The position numbers and the translations under genes are program-made. From UBA6522 sp965237785 (GTDB taxonomy: Bacteria > Pseudomonadota > Gammaproteobacteria > Steroidobacterales > Rariloculaceae): a DNA stretch of 64,000 nucleotides. Location: assembly GCA_965237785.1 (NCBI GenBank), contig OZ250159.1:3472001-3536000 (forward strand), given 5' to 3'. Shown here one piece after another: positions 6,812-15,392 of this stretch; within the stretch, counting starts at the first letter, position 1, and each line of letters starts with the position of its first letter. The notes under the pieces are model-generated. The model was not told the origin of the DNA, made no database searches, and saw only the letters and a program-made list of their open reading frames with translations.

Positions 6812-7804
6812 ATGAACCGTATCGCTGTCCTCGGTGCCGGATCCTGGGGCACGGCGCTGGCAATCCAGTTCGCGCGCACCGGCCGAGCCACGATCATGTG
6901 GGGCATCGAGGTCGACGAGATCGACGCCATGGCGCGGGAACGGCGCAACACCGCCTATCTTCCAAATGCCGCCTTTCCCGATGAACTCCGGGTCACGACC
7001 GATCTGGCGGAGGCATTGGACGGCGCCGAGGACGTGCTCATCGTCGTGCCCAGTCATGCGTTCCGGGAAACCCTGCAGCGGGTCAAGGATGCGCGGGCGC
7101 CACTGAAACACGTGGCATGGGCTACCAAGGGATTCGAAATCGCCTCCGGTCTGTTGCCCCATCAGCTCGCCATGCAAATCCTCGATCCCGGCGTACCGAA
7201 GGCGGTCATCTCGGGTCCAACCTTCGCCGCCGAGGTCGCCGCGGGGCTACCGAGCGCAGTGACCATCGCGTCCCCTGACGAGCGCAATGCGCGCCGCCTC
7301 GCCGCAGCCATCAGCACGGAGACGTTTCGCGCCTACACGGCCACGGACATCGTCGGCGTGGAAGTCGGCGGGGCAACCAAGAACGTGCTCGCCATCGGCG
7401 CCGGCATTTCCGACGGGTTGGGCTACGGCGCGAACACCCGGATCGCCGTGGTCACGCGCGGACTCATGGAAATGACGCGGCTGGGACTGGCCCTGGGCGC
7501 TCAACGGGAAACCTTCATGGGCCTGTCGGGAATCGGCGACCTGGTGCTGACCTGCACCGACGATCAGTCCCGCAATCGACGGTTCGGGCTTAGGATCGGG
7601 CAGGGGGCGAGCGTCGAAGCGTCCCGCGAGGCCATCGGCCAGGTGGTTGAAGGGTACTACGCGGCCGAAGCCGTGTATCGCGTTGCCGCTCGGCTGAAGC
7701 TGGAGCTGCCCATCGTCGAACAGCTTTACCGGATCATCTACGAGGACGTGGCGCCGCGGGAAGCCGTCGCCGCGCTGATGAGCCGCCCCCTGATTGCGGA
7801 GTAG
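6812..7804 (+). CDS. gpsA: Glycerol-3-phosphate dehydrogenase [NAD(P)+]
   Basis: A 330-residue GpsA that reduces dihydroxyacetone phosphate to sn-glycerol-3-phosphate for phospholipid synthesis. The Rossmann motif GAGSWGTALA is at the N-terminus; SGPTFAAEVA, the GATKNVLAIGAGI motif with the catalytic Lys, and GLSGIGDLVLTC are all intact. The start at 6812 places the glycine motif at residues 8-13; an upstream GTG at 6791 would add seven residues. It ends the rhodanese-grxC-secB run. Confidence 0.95.
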   Translation: MNRIAVLGAGSWGTALAIQFARTGRATIMWGIEVDEIDAMARERRNTAYLPNAAFPDELRVTTDLAEALDGAEDVLIVVPSHAFRETLQRVKDARAPLKHVAWATKGFEIASGLLPHQLAMQILDPGVPKAVISGPTFAAEVAAGLPSAVTIASPDERNARRLAAAISTETFRAYTATDIVGVEVGGATKNVLAIGAGISDGLGYGANTRIAVVTRGLMEMTRLGLALGAQRETFMGLSGIGDLVLTCTDDQSRNRRFGLRIGQGASVEASREAIGQVVEGYYAAEAVYRVAARLKLELPIVEQLYRIIYEDVAPREAVAALMSRPLIAE

Positions 7805-7858
7805 GCTGAACGCATCAACCGATCCGGACGGTGGCCTTGGCAGGGGAGGTTCGACATA

Positions 7859-7894
7859 ATGGCGGCGACGATGCCCGTGCCCCCCGCAACATGA
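7859..7894 (+). CDS. Mini-leader peptide coupled to pyrD
   Basis: An 11-codon frame (M-A-A-T-M-P-V-P-P-A-T) starts at ATG 7859, 8 nt after the strongest ribosome-binding site in the area (AGGGGAGG, 7842-7849). Its stop codon overlaps the pyrD start as ATGA (7891-7894). The pyrD ATG itself has no recognisable Shine-Dalgarno, so the leader probably delivers ribosomes to it. The proline-rich end (VPPAT) could slow ribosomes. Confidence 0.5.
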   Translation: MAATMPVPPAT

Positions 7895-8847
7895 CCGATC
7901 GCCTCTCGCTCGAATTCTGCGGTCTCAGCCTGTCGTCTCCCGTCGTGCTGCTGTCCGGCTGCGTCGGATTCGGCGAGGAGTACACTCGAATTGCGGGATT
8001 CTCCAATCGCGACGCCGGTGCGATCGTGCTCAAGGGCACGACTTTTGAACCCCGATTGGGTAACCCGTCGCATCGAATCTGGGAGACACCTGCCGGCATG
8101 CTCAATGCCATCGGGTTGCAGAATCCCGGCGTGGAAAAGGTCGTCGGGGAAATCCTGCCCACCCTGGATTTCTCCGAGACCCGGTTTATCGCCAACGTAT
8201 GCGGGTCGACCCTGGAAGAGTACGCGGATGTGGCCCGACGCTTCGACGACTCTCCCATCGATGCCATGGAGATCAATATCTCCTGCCCCAACGTGCGCGA
8301 GGGGGGCGTTGCTTTCGGTAACTACCCGGACATGTCCGCGCGGGTGGTGGCGGCGTGCCGGGCGGTTACGAACAAGCCCCTGATCGCCAAGTTGTCCCCC
8401 AACCAGACGGACATCGCAGCCAACGCCCTTGCCTGCATCGATGCGGGGTCGGACGGGCTCGCGGTGATCAACACCGTCATGGGAATGGCGGTGGATGTGG
8501 AGACTCAACGCCCCATCATCGGCAATGTCCAGGGTGGACTATCAGGTCCGGCCATCCGCCCCATCGCCTTGCTCAAGGTCCACCAGGTATACGAAGTGGC
8601 GGGGCCCCGGGGCATCCCGATCATCGGTCAGGGCGGAATCGAAACCGCGAACGATGCCATCGAGTTTCTGCTCGTCGGAGCTACCACCGTCGGCCTGGGA
8701 ACCGCGCTGTTCTACGACCCGTTGGCGGCCAGGCGGATCAATGCCGGTATCGAGGAATATCTGACCCGCCACGGGCTGGACTCGGTGAGCGAACTGGTGG
8801 GGCGGCTGGACCTCCAGGGCTTGCAAGACACGCCGGCCAGCGGCTGA
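7891..8847 (+). CDS. pyrD: Dihydroorotate dehydrogenase, class 1B catalytic subunit type
   Basis: A 318-residue FMN-dependent TIM barrel. The class 1 catalytic base is Cys132 in INISCPNV (class 2 enzymes have Ser). The FMN and substrate segments NAIGLQNPG, LIAKLSPN, GLAVINT, GGLSGPAIRPIAL and IGQGGIET are conserved. Class 1B enzymes normally work with a PyrK Fe-S/FAD subunit to pass electrons to NAD+; no pyrK is in this window. Start at ATG 7891 because the only in-frame upstream start (GTG 7831) lies ahead of the Shine-Dalgarno used by the mini-leader. Confidence 0.88.
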   Translation: MTDRLSLEFCGLSLSSPVVLLSGCVGFGEEYTRIAGFSNRDAGAIVLKGTTFEPRLGNPSHRIWETPAGMLNAIGLQNPGVEKVVGEILPTLDFSETRFIANVCGSTLEEYADVARRFDDSPIDAMEINISCPNVREGGVAFGNYPDMSARVVAACRAVTNKPLIAKLSPNQTDIAANALACIDAGSDGLAVINTVMGMAVDVETQRPIIGNVQGGLSGPAIRPIALLKVHQVYEVAGPRGIPIIGQGGIETANDAIEFLLVGATTVGLGTALFYDPLAARRINAGIEEYLTRHGLDSVSELVGRLDLQGLQDTPASG

Positions 8848-8897
8848 CGCAGAGATTCAGCCCGCAAATCTCACCGATGTGCGCAGGCGTCGAGGCG

Positions 8898-9926
8898 TCA
8901 GCGCATGTGCAATTCCACCACGACAGCGTCGAAGAGCGGGTGCTCGGGCCCGATCTGCTGGCCATCGAAGACCCCCGAACCCCATGCGCGAGCATATTTC
9001 AACGAACCGGCGAAGTCCTTGTGAACCAGCCGCGCCACGTCGAGGACCGTGGCCCCGCGACGCACGGTGAACGGGCGATCCATCTCCGGCGGCTTGCCCG
9101 GTGACTTGGTGTAGACGCGCACGATTTCCAGCCCTTGGAACAACAACGGGCCGATCTCATCCAGCCCCTGCCCGCTCAGCGCCGATGTGGCCACCGCCGG
9201 GAACCGCACCCCGAGGAGTTCTTCCAGTACCGCCACCTCCTCCGGATCGGGCGCCAGATCGATCTTGTTCACCACCAGCAAGGTCGGCAGCCGGATACGG
9301 AACGGGTCAAGTTCCGGATCGTATTCCACCGGCGCGGGAGTCCCGTCCAACCCCGGCCAGCTCTCGACCAGCGTGATCTGCCGCTCTTCCAGTCGCGCGC
9401 GCACGATTTCAAGCTGATCGATACACTCCGGCGCGGAAATATCCGCCACCAGCAGGACGGCGTCCGCGGGTTGCAGGGCGTTGACGATCCAGCTTTCCAT
9501 GTAGTCGGCGGACACAGGCGGCAAATCGACGAGCTGAAAGTGCACATCCCTGTAGGGGAGCATTCCGGGCAGGGGTTCGCGAGTCGTGTAGGGATAGGGG
9601 CCCACATCCGCCCTGGACCCGGTGAGCTTGACGTGCAGGTTGGACTTGCCGGCGTTTGGCGGCCCCAACAGGGCGATTTGCGCGGCACCGTCCGGGCGCA
9701 GGGTGTGCACGGGTCCCGTGCGGGCGGCGCCCTTCTTCGGGCCGGCCAGTTCTTCCGTCAATTGCTTGATGCGGCTCTTGATGTCCGCTTGCAGATGCTC
9801 GGTCCCCTTGTGCTTGGGAATCGTGCGCAGCATATCCTTCAGCCTGAGCAGCCTGTCGCGTTCGTTGTCGGATTCGCGAAAGGCTTGCTCGGCTTTCTTG
9901 TATGCTGGACTGAGGTTCGCGGGCAT
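8898..9926 (-). CDS. DRG/Obg-type GTPase with C-terminal TGS domain
   Basis: A 342-residue GTPase. A coiled N-terminal region (residues 1-65) leads into the G domain: P-loop GPPNAGKSN (88-96), the switch I region PYPYTTREPLPGML, G3 as DLPP, and G4 NKID (220-223). A TGS domain occupies about 265-340 (FTVRRGATVLDVARLVHKDF). This architecture is that of the DRG group, best known from archaea and eukaryotes as translation-associated GTPases; bacterial members are less studied. Convergent with pyrD, divergent from lpxA. Confidence 0.8.
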   Translation of the reverse strand: MPANLSPAYKKAEQAFRESDNERDRLLRLKDMLRTIPKHKGTEHLQADIKSRIKQLTEELAGPKKGAARTGPVHTLRPDGAAQIALLGPPNAGKSNLHVKLTGSRADVGPYPYTTREPLPGMLPYRDVHFQLVDLPPVSADYMESWIVNALQPADAVLLVADISAPECIDQLEIVRARLEERQITLVESWPGLDGTPAPVEYDPELDPFRIRLPTLLVVNKIDLAPDPEEVAVLEELLGVRFPAVATSALSGQGLDEIGPLLFQGLEIVRVYTKSPGKPPEMDRPFTVRRGATVLDVARLVHKDFAGSLKYARAWGSGVFDGQQIGPEHPLFDAVVVELHMR

Positions 9927-9941
9927 GATGTTCCCAATCGG

Positions 9942-9954
9942 TGCATATTATGCA
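9942..9954. other. 13-bp near-perfect palindrome between the DRG GTPase and lpxA genes
   Basis: TGCATA-T-TATGCA is a perfect inverted repeat with one central base, in the gap between two divergent genes. It overlaps the best minus-strand -10-like sequence (CATAAT) for the GTPase gene, so it could be an operator, but no regulator is identified. Confidence 0.3.
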
Positions 9955-10032
9955 TCAGGCGGCGCCGTGCCTCTTGCCCGGCACCATGATTCTGGTGTAT
10001 CAGACTTCAAGCTTCGCCACTCGAGCCAGGTA

Positions 10033-10818
10033 TTGAGCATTCATCCCACCGCCATTGTCTCCGCGGAAGCCTCGATCTCGACCGAGGCGGAGATTGGCCC
10101 ATACTGCGTGATTGTCGGTAATGTCGAAATCGGCGCCCATACGATAGTCGAGTCCCATGTGCGCCTCGGCAGCCCCTACGGCGAGGTGGTCATCGGCGAA
10201 CACAACCACATTCAGAGTGGCGCCACCCTGGGCGCGCCGCCGCAACACAGGGATTATCGGGACGGCTTCACCCGGCTGGTTATCGGCAACCACAACAGGA
10301 TCGGCGAGGGCGCCTCGCTCAACCTGGGTAGCGAGGCCGGCGGCGGCCTTACCTCCGTGGGCGACCATACGTTCATCATGACCCAGGTTCATGTGGGTCA
10401 TGACTGCAGGATCGCGGACGCCGTGGTATTGACCAATCTCGCGCAACTTGCCGGCCACGTGGAAGTAGAGCGCAACGCGATTGTCGGTGGCATGGTCGCC
10501 ATAACCCAGTTTGTCCGCCTGGGCGAGTTCTCCTTTGTAGCGGCAGGGGCCTCCGTGAACAAGGATATCCTCCCCTACACCATGGCAGAGGGCCGCTGGG
10601 CCGCGCCCAGGGCCATCAACAAGGTGGGTCTGCAGCGAGCCGGGCTCACGGAGCGGGAGCGGCGCAACATCGGCCGGGCACTCCGTCATCTCCTCGACAC
10701 CTCGGTCACCGTCAAGGAGGCGCTGGCCGCCATCGCCAGGGATTGCGATGCGGATGCGTGGATTCGCCACCTGTCGCAATTTGCCGCCGACTCCACGCGC
10801 GGTCTGGCGAGGGCATGA
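10033..10818 (+). CDS. lpxA: Acyl-ACP--UDP-sugar O/N-acyltransferase LpxA
   Basis: A 261-residue left-handed beta-helix acyltransferase catalysing the first step of lipid A synthesis. It begins SIHPTAIVS, shows hexapeptide repeats, the catalytic pair in QVHVGHDC (His120, His123), the GGGLTSVGD segment, and ends in the family's STRGL motif. No ATG exists near the expected N-terminus; TTG at 10033 gives the E. coli length (262). It is not in the usual lpxD-fabZ-lpxA-lpxB cluster but overlaps a GnnA-like gene, and several substrate-pocket stretches differ from E. coli LpxA (LNLGS where E. coli has IHRGT). Confidence 0.9.
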   Translation: MSIHPTAIVSAEASISTEAEIGPYCVIVGNVEIGAHTIVESHVRLGSPYGEVVIGEHNHIQSGATLGAPPQHRDYRDGFTRLVIGNHNRIGEGASLNLGSEAGGGLTSVGDHTFIMTQVHVGHDCRIADAVVLTNLAQLAGHVEVERNAIVGGMVAITQFVRLGEFSFVAAGASVNKDILPYTMAEGRWAAPRAINKVGLQRAGLTERERRNIGRALRHLLDTSVTVKEALAAIARDCDADAWIRHLSQFAADSTRGLARA

Positions 10819-11756
10819 GCAGCTTGCGGGCAGCGGTCATCGGCGTGGGGCATCTTGGACGGTACCATGCCGAGAAATACGCGGCCCTGAAGGGTGTGGA
10901 TCTGGTCGCCGTCTGCGATCTGAACCGCGACCGCGCCCAGGAGATTGCAGCGATTCACGATACTGCCAGCCTCACCGACTACCGGCAGTTGCTGGACCGG
11001 GTCGATGCGGTAACCATCGCCGCGGATACCTTTGTACACTTCGAATTGGCGCGCTTCTTTCTGGAGAACGGGGTCCATGTGCTGGTGGAAAAGCCCATGA
11101 CCGCCACGAGCGCGCAGGGCCGCGAATTGACGGCGATCGCAGACAGGAACGACCTGCGACTGCAAGTGGGCCATGTGGAGCGATTCAATCCCGCACTGCT
11201 GTCTGCACGCCAACGACTGGCCTCGGTTCAATTCATCGAGTGTCATCGGCTTGCGCCCTTCAAGGGACGCGGCGCGGACGTCAACGTGGTCCTCGACTTG
11301 ATGATTCATGACCTGGACCTGATCCTGTCGCTTCTCGGGAGCAGGCCCGTCAAGGTCTCGGCGGTAGGCATCTCGGTACTCACGGAAACCGCGGATATCG
11401 CCAATGCGCGTATCGAGTTCGACTCCGGGGCCATCGCTAACGTGACTGCTTCGCGGGTCTCCACCGCGGCACAGCGGAAATTTCGCGTGTTTCACGAAGG
11501 CCGCTACATGTCCATCGACTTTGGTGCGGGTGAAGTACGGCTGGTCAGCCGTACGGAGACGGAGGCGCAGCCCGAACTCCGCGAAGAACGCTGGAGCCTG
11601 GCGAAGGGCGATGCCCTGTTGGCGGAGGTGGAGTCGTTTTGCGAAGCCATCCGCACGCATTCGCCCTGCCAGGTCTCCGGGCGCGACGGTGTGCTCGCAT
11701 TGGAGGTGGCCGAACGCATCATCGCCGACATCGAGGCCCGCTCCATACGACCGTAA
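10815..11756 (+). CDS. Gfo/Idh/MocA oxidoreductase, GnnA-like
   Basis: A 313-residue NAD(P)-dependent sugar oxidoreductase. The dinucleotide fold starts at VIGVGHLGRYHAEKY; VLVEKPMTA is the family's EKP motif, and HDLDLILSLLG is the conserved substrate-side helix. ATGA overlap with lpxA shows co-translation. In Acidithiobacillus ferrooxidans and Leptospira a gene of this family, gnnA, adjoins lpxA and oxidises the 3-OH of UDP-GlcNAc so that GnnB can aminate it. The same role is inferred here from context; no gnnB transaminase is in the window. Confidence 0.75.
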   Translation: MSSLRAAVIGVGHLGRYHAEKYAALKGVDLVAVCDLNRDRAQEIAAIHDTASLTDYRQLLDRVDAVTIAADTFVHFELARFFLENGVHVLVEKPMTATSAQGRELTAIADRNDLRLQVGHVERFNPALLSARQRLASVQFIECHRLAPFKGRGADVNVVLDLMIHDLDLILSLLGSRPVKVSAVGISVLTETADIANARIEFDSGAIANVTASRVSTAAQRKFRVFHEGRYMSIDFGAGEVRLVSRTETEAQPELREERWSLAKGDALLAEVESFCEAIRTHSPCQVSGRDGVLALEVAERIIADIEARSIRP

Positions 11757-11865
11757 CCACTCCATCTCAACCCGAATCGCGCACCCTGGGGGGGCGCGAA
11801 ATGGCGAGATCAAGCGAGCAAGCGCCGTCCCCACGCGCCCTGGTAGCGGATTCGTGAAATTTGCG

Positions 11866-12726
11866 CTAATTGGCGGTCAGGATTTCGACGGGGTAGGGCT
11901 CGCGGGGCGCTGCAGGCTGAAGCAGGCGCATCTCGTCCACAAGGGCCGAAAGCGTCTCCCGGCGATTGGCGGGACTCGGATGGGTGTTGAGAAACTGAGG
12001 GATGCGTGGTCCTCCACTAGCCTCCAGTTTGTTCCACATCGAGGCGGCGGCGGCCGGATCGTACCCGGCTCGCGAGGCCAACTCCATGCCCATGAAATCC
12101 GCCTCGGCCTCGCTTGCCCGGCTGTTGGGCAGCATGATAGCCAGTTGCGCCGCGAGCGCCGCACCGAGCAGGGTTGCCTCGTCCTCATTTTCTTCCGCAA
12201 CGGCCGACAGCCCCACCTGCGTGGCAAGCACGATCGACATGCGTTCCGCGGTGTGATTGGCGATCGCGTGCGAGACTTCGTGTCCGACCATGTGCGCCAA
12301 TTCATCGTCGGATAACCCCAGACGCTCGACCAGACCGTTGTAGACAGCCATTCTGCCGCCCGCCATGCACCAGGCGTTGGCCGTCTCCGGATCGTCGATC
12401 AGCGCAACGCTCCATCCCCAGTCCGCCGTGTGGGGATAGCGCACCACCGCTTCGGCAACCACGCGACCGGCGATCGCCGCGACGCGCGCCTCCAGCGCCG
12501 GATCGTTCAGCAGCTTGTTGTCGGCGTCCAGTTGACGCACGGTTTCGAGATAGGCGACCGCGGACTCGGCGATGGCCGCTTCGGGGGAAACGAGCAAGAA
12601 CTGACGGCGGCCGGTAGGGCTGGTGACACAGGCCGCGGCGACCAGCGTGAGCAGCGCGGCGGTCAACCAGCGCGTGGACCGGAAAAGCGATGAAGCTGCC
12701 GGGGCCCGCCGGTCGTGCCGTGGCAT
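11866..12726 (-). CDS. M48 family metalloprotease, predicted lipoprotein
   Basis: About 286 residues. A signal sequence ends in a lipobox-like LVAAAC, predicting lipid attachment at Cys and a periplasmic/outer-membrane location. The M48 zinc site is HEVSH with the downstream EAEADFMG supplying the third ligand; GGRMAVYNGL is the preceding conserved strand. Relatives (BepA/LoiP group) assist quality control of outer-membrane proteins. The ATG at 12726 gives a normal signal peptide; starts at 12795 or 12792 would overlap the end of ntrC and are less likely. Convergent with the GnnA-like gene. Confidence 0.85.
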   Translation of the reverse strand: MPRHDRRAPAASSLFRSTRWLTAALLTLVAAACVTSPTGRRQFLLVSPEAAIAESAVAYLETVRQLDADNKLLNDPALEARVAAIAGRVVAEAVVRYPHTADWGWSVALIDDPETANAWCMAGGRMAVYNGLVERLGLSDDELAHMVGHEVSHAIANHTAERMSIVLATQVGLSAVAEENEDEATLLGAALAAQLAIMLPNSRASEAEADFMGMELASRAGYDPAAAASMWNKLEASGGPRIPQFLNTHPSPANRRETLSALVDEMRLLQPAAPREPYPVEILTAN

Positions 12727-12781
12727 CCGTCCACCACGAACGGCCCGGCGGCTGCAGCGGCGAATGAGTGCGCGAGGCAGG

Positions 12782-14188
12782 CTAGGTATCATCACTCTCC
12801 AGCCCCAGTTCCTTGATCTTGCGGGTCAGCGTGTTGCGACCCCAACCCAGCAATTTGGCAGCTTCCATGCGCCGCCCCTCGGCCCGGCGCAAGGCAATTT
12901 CGATAAGCGTGCGCTCGAACGCCGGCATCGCCTCCGCCAACAACGGGCGCTGGTGGGCGGTGGCGAGCCGGGCTTCAGCCCACGACGTCAGAGCGTCGGT
13001 CCAATCCTCTTGCCTTTGGCCAGCGGCGGCGAACCCGGGTTCCGCGGCAAAATCGGCGGCGGCAATTTCGCGACCCGCGGCGGTAACCGTCAGCCGCCTG
13101 CAAAGATTCACCAATTCGCGCACATTTCCCGGCCAGTCGTATTCCAGCATCGCGTCGAGCGCCTCCTCGCTCAAGGTCTTTGCGGCGACGTTAAGTTCTC
13201 GCGCCGCGTGTTCCAGGTAGACCGCGGCGAGCTCCCGAATGTCCTCCTTGCGAGCCCGCAGCGGCGGTATCTCCACCCGCATCACGTTCAAGCGATGATA
13301 AAGGTCCTCGCGAAACCGCTCCTCGTCGACGGCGGTCGCCAGATCCTGATGGGTGGCGGCGATAACACGTACATCCACGCGCACGGGCGTCTGCCCTCCG
13401 ACGCGAAAGAACTCATTCTCCGCCAGCACCCGCAGCAGGCGCGTCTGCAGCGCCGCCGACATATCCCCGATCTCGTCCAGAAACAGCGTGCCGCCATCCG
13501 CCTGCTCGAAGCGTCCCACACGCCGTTTATCGGCCCCGGTGAACGCGCCTCTTTCGTGGCCGAACAGTTCGGACTCGAGTAGCTCGGGGGTGATGGCTGA
13601 AGTGTTCAGCGCAACGAAGGGTTTGCCGGCCCGCGGCGAATTCCGGTGCAGCGCCCGGGCCACGAGTTCCTTGCCGGTTCCCGTTTCGCCGGTGATCAGC
13701 ACCGTCATGCTGGAGCGGGATAGTCGGCCGATCGCGCGGAAAACTTCCTGCATGGCAGGGGCTTGACCGACGATTCGGGGCACGGGCGGCGGCCCTTCCG
13801 GGGCGGGCGAACCGGCTGTCTGGCGGGCCGCCTTGGCAACCAACTCTACCGTTTCGTCGATATCGAATGGCTTGGGAAGATACTCGAATGCGCCCCCCTG
13901 GTAGGCCGAAACGGCGCTGTCCAGATCCGTATAAGCGGTGATGACGATCACGGGAATGTTCGGGTGGCCCCGGGCAAGCTGCGCCATCAGTTCCAACCCG
14001 CTCATGTCCGGCATGCGGATATCGGTGATGATGACATCCGGTTGCTCCTCGCGCAGGGCTGCAAAGAACGACGTCCCGGATTCGAAGCTCCGGGGCGCCA
14101 TGTCCGCCAACCTCAACGCCTCGGTCAGAACCCAGCGAACGGATTCGTCGTCATCCACGACCCAAACCGAGAGGCCCGCGGCGGCCAT
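12782..14188 (-). CDS. ntrC: Nitrogen regulation response regulator NtrC
   Basis: A 468-residue sigma-54 activator: receiver domain with phospho-acceptor Asp56 in IITDIRMP, AAA+ domain with Walker A GETGTGKE (167-174) and the sigma-54 contact loop GAFTGA (214-219), and a Fis-type helix-turn-helix at the end (AAKLLGWGRNTLTRKI). It activates glnA and other nitrogen genes when phosphorylated by NtrB. Its ATG overlaps the ntrB stop as TGATG. Confidence 0.96.
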   Translation of the reverse strand: MAAAGLSVWVVDDDESVRWVLTEALRLADMAPRSFESGTSFFAALREEQPDVIITDIRMPDMSGLELMAQLARGHPNIPVIVITAYTDLDSAVSAYQGGAFEYLPKPFDIDETVELVAKAARQTAGSPAPEGPPPVPRIVGQAPAMQEVFRAIGRLSRSSMTVLITGETGTGKELVARALHRNSPRAGKPFVALNTSAITPELLESELFGHERGAFTGADKRRVGRFEQADGGTLFLDEIGDMSAALQTRLLRVLAENEFFRVGGQTPVRVDVRVIAATHQDLATAVDEERFREDLYHRLNVMRVEIPPLRARKEDIRELAAVYLEHAARELNVAAKTLSEEALDAMLEYDWPGNVRELVNLCRRLTVTAAGREIAAADFAAEPGFAAAGQRQEDWTDALTSWAEARLATAHQRPLLAEAMPAFERTLIEIALRRAEGRRMEAAKLLGWGRNTLTRKIKELGLESDDT

Positions 14189-15309
14189 CAGCCCGGCCCC
14201 CCCGCTTCCGCGACCACGGGCAACCGCATCTGGAATACGGTCGCTCCGGGGGCGCTGTCGAATTCGACCAGGCCGCCGTTGCGGCTGACCAGGTCCTGGG
14301 CGATGGTGAGTCCGAGGCCGCTGCCGGTGGTTCGACCGGTGATCAGCGGAAAGAATATGGTGCCGCGCAACTCCTCCGGGATTCCTGGGCCGGTGTCCTC
14401 GACTTCGGCTGACAATACCAACCGGTAGCGCTTGCCGCCAATGGAAAAGTTGCTGAGCGCGCGAGTCCGGAAAACCAGTCGGCCTTCCTTCCCCACCGCC
14501 TGGAGCGCGTTCTTGGCCAGGTTCAGATAGGCTTGAATCAACTGATCGCGATCCGCCCGGGTCGGCGGCAGGCTGGGATCGTAGTCGCGGCGCAATTTAA
14601 CGCCAGGAGGTTTTTCCGCGTCAATGAGTTTCGCTACATGCTCGGTGACTTCATGAAGACTGAACACAGACGTTTGCGGCTGCCCACCGGGTCTGAGAAT
14701 TGTGTCCACCAGCGCTGCCAGGCGGTCTGCCTCCTGGATGATGACATCCGTATAGACGTTCAGGCGCGCATCCGGAAGTTGACGAGCGAGCAACTGGGCG
14801 GCGCCGCGCAAGCCTCCCAGCGGATTCTTGACCTCATGCGCAAGCTGCTGAACGATGCGCCGGCTGGCACGCCGCTGTGCGGTCAGTTCCGCTTCGCGGC
14901 GGACCTGCCGGTCCCGGTCGGTATCGAACAACTCCAGTATCAGGCTGCCGCCCGCGCCCTCCAGGGTTGCCGCACGGCAGTTCATGCGCGTCTTCCGGTC
15001 GCCCATTATGACCGCGAGTTCCCGGGTGCCACAGGTGATGCCGGTCTCCACTGCCCGCCGGCAAAGCGCCAGAACCTCTTTCGGCGGCACGAAAAATCGT
15101 TCCAGCGACCGTCCTACCGCCAAGCGGCGGCTTACACCCAGCAGATGCTCGGCGGCGGAGTTCATGCCGGTGACCACCAAGGCCGCGTCCATTACAAGCA
15201 CCGCCGTCGTCAGGCCGTGGAGAACCCGATCCGGGTCCGGTGCGCCCGAGCCCCCAAGGGCAAGGGAGCGCTGCGCCGAGCGGGTCGCGGAGTTCTTGCC
15301 AGCCGCCAT
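14188..15309 (-). CDS. ntrB: Nitrogen regulation sensor kinase NtrB
   Basis: A 373-residue cytoplasmic histidine kinase. An N-terminal PAS domain (about 28-130) precedes the H box QQLAHEVKNPLGG with His158, then N box YLNLAKNALQA, and the G1/G2 ATP-lid motifs DTGPGIPEE and GSGLGLTIAQDL. It autophosphorylates and acts on NtrC, with PII as the usual input. It is downstream of a DUF4124 gene and glnA, the standard glnALG layout with the DUF4124 insertion seen in many gammaproteobacteria. Confidence 0.95.
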   Translation of the reverse strand: MAAGKNSATRSAQRSLALGGSGAPDPDRVLHGLTTAVLVMDAALVVTGMNSAAEHLLGVSRRLAVGRSLERFFVPPKEVLALCRRAVETGITCGTRELAVIMGDRKTRMNCRAATLEGAGGSLILELFDTDRDRQVRREAELTAQRRASRRIVQQLAHEVKNPLGGLRGAAQLLARQLPDARLNVYTDVIIQEADRLAALVDTILRPGGQPQTSVFSLHEVTEHVAKLIDAEKPPGVKLRRDYDPSLPPTRADRDQLIQAYLNLAKNALQAVGKEGRLVFRTRALSNFSIGGKRYRLVLSAEVEDTGPGIPEELRGTIFFPLITGRTTGSGLGLTIAQDLVSRNGGLVEFDSAPGATVFQMRLPVVAEAGGPG

Positions 15310-15392
15310 ATCTCAACCAGGTTTCGTCGCGAGCGCGTCATCGCGCTCGTCATCACGCTGCAAGGGCGCGGCCTCGATACTTCCCGATCGGT

